64,000 nt of DNA from the NCBI RefSeq assembly GCF_000002235.5, contig NW_022145611.1, positions 13,796,882 to 13,860,881 of the forward strand. Reading direction: 5' to 3'. The notes beneath the pieces were generated by a model, which saw only the letters and a program-made list of their open reading frames with translations, did no database searches and was not told the DNA's origin. Positions within the stretch are counted from its first letter, which is position 1. Each line of letters starts with the position of its first letter. Shown here piece by piece: positions 54,166-64,000 of the stretch. Position numbers and translations under genes: made by a program. The stretch comes from Strongylocentrotus purpuratus (Eukaryota > Echinodermata > Echinoidea > Camarodonta > Strongylocentrotidae).

Positions 54166-57100
54166 GTCCCAACATGCCCTAGAATCATTATGATTCCGTT
54201 TGTTCCCAAAAAGGATATTAGGGCAAATATCGGAAATTTCCAAAACAGCCCCTTTTTTGAAAAAATGGCAAGGGGTTAGCTCATCGTTTTTGCCAAAAAG
54301 TGAAAATTTTCAATCCTCTCCGTTTTCTCATTGTGATAGTCCCAACATGCCCTTGAATCATTATGACACCCTGTTTGTTCCCAAAAAGGATATTAGGGCA
54401 AATACAGAAAATTTCCAAAACAGCCCCTTTTATGAAAAAATGGAAAGGGGTTAGCTCATCGTTTTTGCCAAAAAGTGAAAATTTTCAATCCCCTCTGTTT
54501 TCTCATTGTGATAGTCCCAACATGCCCTAGAATCATTATGACTCCCTGTTTGTTCACAAAAAGGATATTAGGGCAAATATAGAAAATTTCCAAAACAGCC
54601 CCTTTTTTGAAAAAATGGCAAGGGGTTAGCTCATCGTCTTTGCCAAAAAGTGAAAATTTTCAATCCTCTCCGTTTTCTCATCGTGATAGTCCCAACATCC
54701 CTAGAATCATTATGATTCCGTTTGTTCCCAAAAAGGATATTAGGGCAAATATCGGAAATTTCCAAAACAGCCCCTTTTTTGAAAAAATGGCAAGGGGTTA
54801 GCTCATCGTTTTTGCCAAAAAGTGAAAATTTTCAATCCTCTCCGTTTTCTCATCGTGATAGTCCCATTATGCCCTAGAATCATTATGACCCCCCATATGT
54901 TCCCAAAAATGGAAAAAATGGCTCATCGTTTGTGCCAAAAAGTGAAAATTTTCAATCCTCTCCGTTTTCTCATTGTGATAGTCCCAACATGCCCTTGAAT
55001 CATTATGACACCCCGTTTGTTCCCAAAAAGGATATTAGGGCAAATACAGAAAATTTCCAAAACAGCCCCTTTTTTGAAAAAATGGAAAGGGGTTAGCTCA
55101 TCGTTTTTGCCAAAAAGTGAAAATTTTCAATCCTCTCCGTTTTCTCATTGTGATAGTCCCAACATGCCCTAGAATCATTATGACTCCCCATTTGTTCCCA
55201 AAAAGGATATTAGGGCAAATATAGAAAATTTCCAAAACAGCCCCTTTTTTGAAAAAATGGCAAAGCTCATCGTTTTTGCCAAAAAGTGAAAATTTTCAAT
55301 CCTCTCCGTTTTCTCATCGTGATAGTCCCATTATGCCCTAGAATCATTATGACTCCCCATTTGTTCCCAAAAAGGATATTAGGGCAAATATAGAAAATTT
55401 CCAAAACAGCCCCTTTTTTGAAAAAATGGCAAGGGGTTAGCTCATCGTTTTTGCCAAAAAGTGAAAATTTTCAATCCTCTCCGTTTTCTCATTGTGATAG
55501 TCCCAACATGCCCTTGAATCATTATGACACCCTGTTTGTTCCCAAAAAGGATATTAGGGCAAATACAGAAAATTTCCAAAACAGCCCCTTTTTTGAAAAA
55601 ATGGAAAGGGGTTAGCTCATCGTTTTTGCCAAAAAGTGAAAATTTTCAATCCCCTCTGTTTTCTCATTGTGATAGTCCCAACATGCCCTAGAATCATTAT
55701 GACTCCCTGTTTGTTCCCAAAAAGGATATTAGGGCAAATATAGAAAATTTCCAAAACAGCCCCTTTTTTGAAAAAATGGCAAGGGGTTAGCTCATCGTCT
55801 TTGCCAAAAAGTGAAAATTTTCAATCCTCTCCGTTTTCTCATTGTGATAGTCCCAACATCCCCTAGAATCATTATGGCTCCCCGTTTGTTCCCAAAAAGG
55901 ATAATAGGGCAAATATTTCAAAATTCCAAAACAGCCCCTTTTTTGAAAAAATGGCAAGGGGTTAGCTCATCGTTTTTGCCAAAAAGTGAAAATTTTCAAT
56001 CCTCTCCGTTTTCTCATCGTGATAGTCCCAACATCCCCTAGAATCATTATGATTCCGTTTGTTCCCAAAAAGGATATTAGGGCAAATATCGGAAATTTCC
56101 AAAACAGCCCCTTTTTTGAAAAAATGGCAAGGGGTTAGCTCATCGTTTTTGCCAAAAAGTGAAAATTTTCAATCCTCTCCGTTTTCTCATCGTGATAGTC
56201 CCATTATGCCCTAGAATCATTATGACTCCCCATTTGTTCCCAAAAAGGATATTAGGGCAAATATAGAAAATTTCCAAAACAGCCCCTTTTTTGAAAAAAT
56301 GGCAAGGGGTTAGCTCATCGTTTGTGCCAAAAAGTGAAAATTTTCAATCCTCTCCGTTTTCTCATCGTGATAGTCCCATTATGCCCTAGAATCTTATGAC
56401 TCCCCATTTGTTCCCAAAAAGGATATTAGGGCAAATATAGAAAATTTCCAAAACAGCCCCTTTTTTGAAAAAATGGCAAGGGGTTAGCTCATCGTTTTTG
56501 CCAAAAAGTGAAAATTTTCAATCCTCTCCGTTTTCTCATTGTGATAGTCCCAACATGCCCTTGAATCATTATGACACCCTGTTTGTTCCCAAAAAGGATA
56601 TTAGGGCAAATACAGAAAATTTCCAAAACAGCCCCTTTTATGAAAAAATGGAAAGGGGTTAGCTCATCGTTTTTGCCAAAAAGTGAAAATTTTCAATCCC
56701 CTCTGTTTTCTCATTGTGATAGTCCCAACATGCCCTAGAATCATTATGACTCCCTGTTTGTTCCCAAAAAGGATATTAGGGCAAATATAGAAAATTTCCA
56801 AAACAGCCCCTTTTTTGAAAAAATGGCAAGGGGTTAGCTCATCGTCTTTGCCAAAAAGTGAAAATTTTCAATCCTCTCCGTTTTCTCATCGTGATAGTCC
56901 CAACATCCCCTAGAATCATTATGATTCCGTTTGTTCCCAAAAAGGATATTAGGGCAAATATCGGAAATTTCCAAAACAGCCCCTTTTTTGAAAAAATGGC
57001 AAGGGGTTAGCTCATCGTTTTTGCCAAAAAGTGAAAATTTTCAATCCTCTCCGTTTTCTCATTGTGATAGTCCCAACATGCCCTTGAATCATTATGACAC

Positions 57101-57185
57101 CCTGTTTGTTCCCAAAAAGGATATTAGGGCAAATACAGAAAATTTCCAAAACAGCCCCTTTTATGAAAAAATGGAAAGGGGTTAG
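53082..57185 (+). repeat. Higher-order repeat, period about 2,730 bp
   Basis: Landmarks at 53082, 53735 and 54200 recur at 55811, 56465 and 56931 (offsets 2,729-2,731). Confidence 0.78.
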
Positions 57186-58893
57186 CTCATCGTTTTTGCC
57201 AAAAAGTGAAAATTTTCAATCCCCTCTGTTTTCTCATTGTGATAGTCCCAACATGCCCTAGAATCATTATGACTCCCTGTTTGTTCACAAAAAGGATATT
57301 AGGGCAAATATAGAAAATTTCCAAAACAGCCCCTTTTTTGAAAAAATGGCAAGGGGTTAGCTCATCGTCTTTGCCAAAAAGTGAAAATTTTCAATCCTCT
57401 CCGTTTTCTCATCGTGATAGTCCCAACATCCCCTAGAATCATTATGATTCCGTTTGTTCCCAAAAAGGATATTAGGGCAAATATCGGAAATTTCCAAAAC
57501 AGCCCCTTTTTTGAAAAAATGGCAAGGGGTTAGCTCATCGTTTTTGCCAAAAAGTGAAAATTTTCAATCCTCTCCGTTTTCTCATCGTGATAGTCCCATT
57601 ATGCCCTAGAATCATTATGACCCCCCATATGTTCCCAAAAATGGAAAAAATGGCTCATCGTTTGTGCCAAAAAGTGAAAATTTTCAATTCTCTCCGTATT
57701 CTCATCGTGTAGTCCCATCATGCCCAAGAATCATTATGACTCCCCATTTGTTCCCAAAAAGGATATTAGGGCAAATATAGAAAATTTCCAAAACAGCCCC
57801 TTTTTTGAAAAAATGGCAAGGGGTTAGCTCATCGTTTTTGCCAAAAAGTGAAAATTTTCAATCCTCTCCGTTTTCTCATTGTGATAGTCCCAACATCCCC
57901 TAGAATCATTATGGCTCCCCGTTTGTTCCCAAAAAGGATAATAGGGCAAATATTTCAAAACTCCAAAACAGCCCTTTTTTGAAAAAATGGCAAGGGGTTA
58001 GCTCATCGTTTTTGCCAAAAAGTGAAAATTTTCAATCCTCTCCGTTTTCTCATCGTGATAGTCCCAACATCCCCTAGAATCATTATGATTCCGTTTGTTC
58101 CCAAAAAGGATATTAGGGCAAATATCAAAAAATTTCCAAAACAGCCCCTTTTTTGAAAAAATGGCAAGGGGTTAGCTCATCGTTTTTGCCAAAAAGTGAA
58201 AATTTTCAATCCTCTCCGTTTTCTCATCGTGATAGTCCCATTATGCCCTAGAATCATTATGACTCCCCATTTGTTCCCAAAAAGGATATTAGGGCAAATA
58301 TAGAAAATTTCCAAAACAGCCCCTTTTTTGAAAAAATGGCAAGGGGTTAGCTCATCGTTTTTGCCAAAAAGTGAAAATTTTCAATCCTCTCCGTTTTCTC
58401 ATTGTGATAGTCCCAACATCCCCTAGAATCATTATGACTCCCCGTTTGTTCCCAAAAAGGATATTAGGGCAAATATTTCAAAATTCCAAAACAGCCCCTT
58501 TTTTGAAAAAATGGCAAGGGGTTAGCTCATCGTTTTTGCCAAAAAGTGAAAATTTTCAATCCTCTCCGTTTTCTCATCGTGATAGTCCCAACATCCCCTA
58601 GAATCATTATGATTCCGTTTGTTCCCAAAAAGGATATTAGGGCAAATATCAAAAATTTCCAAAACAGCCCCTTTTTTGAAAAAATGGCAAGGGGTTAGCT
58701 CATCGTTTTTGCCAAAAAGTGAAAATTTTCAATCCTCTCCGTTTTCTCATTGTGATAGTCCCAACATGCCCTAGAATCATTATGACACCCTGTTTGTTCC
58801 CAAAAAGGATATTAGGGCAAATACAGAAAATTTCCAAAACAGCCCCTTTTTTGAAAAAATGGCAAGGGGTTAGCTCATCGTTTTTGCCAAAAA

Positions 58894-61800
58894 GTGAAAA
58901 TTTTCAATCCTCTCCGTTTTCTCATTGTGATAGTCCCATTATGCCCTAGAATCCTTATGACTCCCCATTTGTTCCCAAAAAGGATATTAGGGCAAATATC
59001 GGAAATTTCCAAAACAGCCCCTTTTTTGAAAAAATGGCAAGGGGTTAGCTCATCGTTTTTGCCAAAAAGTGAAAATTTTCAATTCTCTCCGTTTTCTCAT
59101 CGTGATAGTCCCAACATCCCTAGAATCATTATGATTCCGTTTGTTCCCAAAAAGGATATTAGGGCAAATATCGGAAATTTCCAAAACAGCCCCTTTTTTG
59201 AAAAAATGGCAAGGGGTTAGCTCATCGTTTTTGCCAAAAAGTGAAAATTTTCAATCCTCTCCGTTTTCTCATCGTGATAGTCCCATTATGCCCTAGAATC
59301 ATTATGACCCCCATTTGTTCCCAAAAAGGATATTAGGGCAAATATAGAAAATTTCCAAAACAGCCCCTTTTTTGAAAAAATGGCAAGGGGTTAGCTCATC
59401 GTTTGTGCCAAAAAGTGAAAATTTTCAATTCTCTCCGTTTTCTCATCGTGTAGTCCCATTATGCCCAAGAATCTTATGACTCCCCATTTGTTCCCAAAAA
59501 GGATATTAGGGCAAATATAGAAAATTTCCAAAACAGCCCCTTTTTTGAAAAAATGGAAAGGGGTTAGCTCATCGTTTTTGCCAAAAAGTGAAAATTTTCA
59601 ATCCCTCTGTTTTCTCATTGTGATAGTCCCAACATGCCCTAGAATCATTATGACTCCCTGTTTGTTCCCAAAAAGGATATTAGGGCAAATATAGAAAATT
59701 TCCAAAACAGCCCCTTTTTTGAAAAAATGGCAAGGGGTTAGCTCATCGTCTTTGCCAAAAAGTGAAAATTTTCAATCCTCTCCGTTTTCTCATTGTGATA
59801 GTACCATTATGCCCTAGAATCCTTATGACTCCCCATTTGTTCCCAAAAAGGATATTAGGGCAAATATCGGAAATTTCCAAAACAGCCCCTTTTTTGAAAA
59901 AATGGCAAGGGGTTAGCTCATCGTTCTTGCCAAAAAGTGAAAATTTTCAATCCTCTCCGTTTTCTCATCGTGATAGTCCCATTATGCCCTAGAATCATTA
60001 TGACTCCCCATTTGTTCCCAAAAAGGATATTAGGACAAATATTGCAAATTTCCAAAACAGCCCCTTTTTTGAAAAAATGGCAAGGGGTTAGCTCATCGTT
60101 TGTGCCAAAAAGTGAAAATTTTCAATTCTCCCATTTTCTCATCGTGTAGTCCCATTATGCCCTAGAATCATTATGACTCCCCATTTGTTCCCAAAAAGGA
60201 TATTAGGGCAAATATAGAAAATTTCCAAAACAGCCCCTTTTTTGAAAAAATGGCAAGGGGTTAGCTCATCGTTTTTGCCAAAAAGTGAAAATTTTCAATC
60301 CTCTCCGTTTTCTCATTGTGATAGTCCCAACATGCCCTTGAATCATTATGACACCCCGTTTGTTTCCAAAAAGGATATTAGGGCAAATACAGAAAATTTC
60401 CAAAACAGCCCCTTTTTTGAAAAAATGGAAAGGGGTTAGCTCATCGTTTTTGCCAAAAAGTGAAAATTTTCAATCCTCTCCATTTTCTCATTGTGATAGT
60501 CCCAACATGCCCTAGAATCATTATGACTCCCCGTTCCCAAAAAGGATATTAGGGCAAATACAGAAAATTTCCAAAACAGCCCCTTTTTTGAAAAAATGGA
60601 AAGGGGTTAGCTCATCGTTTTTGCCAAAAAGTGAAAATTTTCAATCCTCTCCGTTTTCTCATCGTGATAGTCCCATTATGCCCTAGAATACTTATGACTC
60701 CCCATTTGTTCCCAAAAAGGATATTAGGGCAAATATAGAAAATTCCAAAACAGCCCCTTTTTTGAAAAAATGGCAAGGGGTTAGCTCATCGTTTTTGCCA
60801 AAAAGTGAAAATTTTCAATCCTCTCCGTTTTCTCATCGTGATAGTCCCAACATCCCCTAGAATCATTATGATTCCGTTTGTTCCCAAAAAGGATATTAGG
60901 GCAAATATCGGAAATTTCCAAAACAGCCCCTTTTTTGAAAAAATGGCAAGGGGTTAGCTCATCGTTTTTGCCAAAAAGTGAAAATTTTCAATCCTCTCCG
61001 TTTTCTCATCGTGATAGTCCCATTATGCCCTAGAATCATTATGACCCCCCATATGTTCCCAAAAATGGAAAAAATGGCTCATCGTTTGTGCCAAAAAGTG
61101 AAAATTTTCAATTCTCTCCGTATTCTCATCGTGTAGTCCCATCATGCCCAAGAATCATTATGACTCCCCATTTGTTCCCAAAAAGGATATTAGGGCAAAT
61201 ATAGAAAATTTCCAAAACAGCCCCTTTTTTGAAAAAATGGCAAGGGGTTAGCTCATCGTTTTTGCCAAAAAGTGAAAATTTTCAATCCTCTCCGTTTTCT
61301 CATTGTGATAGTCCCAACATCCCCTAGAATCATTATGGCTCCCCGTTTGTTCCCAAAAAGGATAATAGGGCAAATATTTCAAAACTCCAAAACAGCCCCT
61401 TTTTTGAAAAAATGGCAAGGGGTTAGCTCATCGTTTTTGCCAAAAAGTGAAAATTTTCAATCCTCTCCGTTTTCTCATCGTGATAGTCCCAACATCCCCT
61501 AGAATCATTATGATTCCGTTTGTTCCCAAAAAGGATATTAGGGCAAATATCAAAAAATTTCCAAAACAGCCCCTTTTTTGAAAAAATGGCAAGGGGTTAG
61601 CTCATCGTTTTTGCCAAAAAGTGAAAATTTTCAATCCTCTCCGTTTTCTCATTGTGATAGTCCCAACATGCCCTTGAATCATTATGACACCCTGTTTGTT
61701 CCCAAAAAGGATATTAGGGCAAATACAGAAAATTTCCAAAACAGCCCCTTTTTTGAAAAAATGGCAAGGGGTTAGCTCATCGTCTTTGCCAAAAAGTGAA

Positions 61801-64000
61801 AATTTTCAATCCTCTCCGTTTTCTCATTGTGATAGTACCATTATGCCCTAGAATCCTTATGACTCCCCATTTGTTCCCAAAAAGGATATTAGGGCAAATA
61901 TCGGAAATTTCCAAAACAGCCCCTTTTTTGAAAAAATGGCAAGGGGTTAGCTCATCGTTTTTGCCAAAAAGTGAAAATTTTCAATTCTCTCCGTTTTCTC
62001 ATCGTGATAGTCCCAACATCCCCTAGAATCATTATGATTCCGTTTGTTCCCAAAAAGGATATTAGGGCAAATATCGGAAATTTCCAAAACAGCCCCTTTT
62101 TTGAAAAAATGGCAAGGGGTTAGCTCATCGTTTTTGCCAAAAAGTGAAAATTTTCAATCCTCTCCGTTTTCTCATCGTGATAGTCCCATTATGCCCTAGA
62201 ATCATTATGACCCCCCATTTGTTCCCAAAAAGGATATTAGGGCAAATATAGAAAATTTCCAAAACAGCCCCTTTTTTGAAAAAATGGCAAGGGGTTAGCT
62301 CATCGTTTGTGCCAAAAAGTGAAAATTTTCAATTCTCTCCATTTTCTCATCGTGTAGTCCCATTATGCCCAAGAATCTTATGACTCCCCATTTGTTCCCA
62401 AAAAGGATATTAGGGCAAATATAGAAAATTTCCAAAACAGCCCCTTTTTTGAAAAAATGGAAAGGGGTTAGCTCATCGTTTTTGCCAAAAAGTGAAAATT
62501 TTCAATCCCCTCTGTTTTCTCATTGTGATAGTCCCAACATGCCCTAGAATCATTATGACTCCCTGTTTGTTCCCAAAAAGGATATTAGGGCAAATATAGA
62601 AAATTTCCAAAACAGCCCCTTTTTTGAAAAAATGGCAAGGGGTTAGCTCATCGTCTTTGCCAAAAAGTGAAAATTTTCAATCCTCTCCGTTTTCTCATTG
62701 TGATAGTACCATTATGCCCTAGAATCCTTATGACTCCCCATTTGTTCCCAAAAAGGATATTAGGGCAAATATCGGAAATTTCCAAAACAGCCCCTTTTTT
62801 GAAAAAATGGCAAGGGGTTAGCTCATCGTTCTTGCCAAAAAGTGAAAATTTTCAATCCTCTCCGTTTTCTCATCGTGATAGTCCCATTATGCCCTAGAAT
62901 CATTATGACTCCCCATTTGTTCCCAAAACGGATATTAGGACATATATTGCAAATTTCCAAAACAGCCCCTTTTTTGAAAAAATGGCAAGGGGTTAGCTCA
63001 TCGTTTGTGCCAAAAAGTGAAAATTTTCAATTCTCTCCATTTTCTCATCGTGTAGTCCCATTATGCCCTAGAATCATTATGACTCCCCATTTGTTCCCAA
63101 AAAGGATATTAGGGCAAATATAGAAAATTTCCAAAACAGCCCCTTTTTTGAAAAAATGGCAAGGGGTTAGCTCATCGTTTTTGCCAAAAAGTGAAAATTT
63201 TCAATCCTCTCCGTTTTCTCATTGTGATAGTCCCAACATGCCCTTGAATCATTATGACACCCCGTTTGTTTCCAAAAAGGATATTAGGGCAAATACAGAA
63301 AATTTCCAAAACAGCCCCTTTTTTGAAAAAATGGAAAGGGGTTAGCTCATCGTTTTTGCCAAAAAGTGAAAATTTTCAATCCTCTCCATTTTCTCATTGT
63401 GATAGTCCCAACATGCCCTAGAATCATTATGACTCCCCGTTCCCAAAAAGGATATTAGGGCAAATACAGAAAATTTCCAAAACAGCCCCTTTTTTGAAAA
63501 AATGGAAAGGGGTTAGCTCATCGTTTTTGCCAAAAAGTGAAAATTTTCAATCCTCTCCGTTTTCTCATCGTGATAGTCCCATTATGCCCTAGAATACTTA
63601 TGACTCCCCATTTGTTCCCAAAAAGGATATTAGGGCAAATATAGAAAATTCCAAAACAGCCCCTTTTTTGAAAAAATGGCAAGGGGTTAGCTCATCGTTT
63701 TTGCCAAAAAGTGAAAATTTTCAATCCTCTCCGTTTTCTCATCGTGATAGTCCCAACATCCCCTAGAATCATTATGATTCCGTTTCTTCCCAAAAAGGAT
63801 ATTAGGGCAAATATCGGAAATTTCCAAAACAGCCCCTTTTTTGAAAAAATGGCAAGGGGTTAGCTCATCGTTTTTGCCAAAAAGTGAAAATTTTCAATCC
63901 TCTCCGTTTTCTCATCGTGATAGTCCCATTATGCCCTAGAATCATTATGACTCCCCATTTGTTCCCAAAAAGGATATTAGGGCAAATATAGAAAATTTCC
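58894..64000 (+). repeat. Distal higher-order repeat, period about 2,905 bp
   Basis: Landmarks at 58894, 59762, 59937 and 60242 recur at 61796, 62667, 62842 and 63148 (offsets 2,902-2,906). The rare variants aggacaaatattgc and ccgttcccaaaaagg repeat with the unit. The second copy runs off the window. Confidence 0.82.

Larger units (their letters stand above)
31130..64000 (+). repeat. Satellite array, about 175-bp monomer, about 190 copies, continues past window
   Basis: Head-to-tail monomers all face the same way. The conserved parts include gccaaaaagtgaaaattttc, ctccgttttctcat, gtgatagtccca, ttcccaaaaaggatattagg, ccaaaacagccccttttttg and aaaaaatggcaaggggttag. Variation sits mainly in two places: the segment after agtccca (ttatgccctag, acatcccctag or acatgcccttg) and the segment after agggcaaata (tagaaa, tcggaaa, tttcaaa, cagaaa or ttgcaaa). 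This defines at least five linked subtypes. The repeated short open frames do not represent a gene: 175 is not a multiple of three, so the frame moves each unit, and most units carry a TAG. No transposase, tRNA or rRNA match is seen. Confidence 0.97.

Noticed and set aside
31117..63345. Dozens of repeated 65-166-codon open frames in the satellite
   Set aside because: They come from one 175-bp tandem unit, change frame each copy, often start without ATG and match no protein.
31130..64000. CRISPR array
   Set aside because: There are no unique spacers; the whole monomer is repeated, and the sequence is from an animal.
31130..64000. CENP-B box in the satellite
   Set aside because: No match to the TTCG...A..CGGG pattern was seen in the monomer.

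Overview
The window is eukaryotic, and most likely from an echinoderm, probably a sea urchin. The evidence is spliced genes with GT-AG introns, invertebrate-type SINEs with ATT-rich tails, a LINE fragment, and animal gephyrin and peroxiredoxin-5 proteins. The species call is inference; no database was searched.

Region 1 (1-24.9 kb) holds a complete gephyrin gene on the + strand. Eighteen coding exons run from ATG 1268 to TGA 23034. All exon phases agree, giving 1,947 coding bases and a 648-residue protein. Its order is MogA-like G domain, short linker, MoeA-like E domain. These activities adenylate molybdopterin and insert molybdenum to make the molybdenum cofactor; in vertebrates gephyrin also scaffolds inhibitory receptors. 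One intron (13) is GC-AG. Introns 12 to 14 contain decayed copies of exons 13 and 14. SINEs, foldbacks and purine tracts sit very close to several exon edges.

Region 2 (8.6-11.6 kb) lies inside gephyrin intron 7 and holds a same-strand nested gene. Two coding exons encode a lysine-rich, acidic protein with a Cys/His-rich cluster. I do not recognise the family and did not find its first exon. The same intron carries a tRNA-like sequence, a foldback and a SINE.

Region 3 (23.0-31.1 kb) holds the gephyrin 3' region, an intergenic stretch and the first two coding exons of a mitochondrial-type peroxiredoxin-5. These include the peroxidatic cysteine motif and a second in-frame Met just before the mature domain. 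Intron 1 holds mobile-element debris and a decayed C2H2 zinc-finger fragment.

Region 4 (31.13 kb to the window end) is one head-to-tail satellite with a monomer of about 175 bp, near 190 copies, AT-tract-rich and made of several monomer subtypes in higher-order repeats (about 1.3, 1.65, 2.26, 2.68, 2.73, 2.9 and 5.46 kb periods). If the assembly is right, it lies in PRDX5 intron 2, which is then longer than 34.2 kb, and the rest of PRDX5 lies beyond the window.
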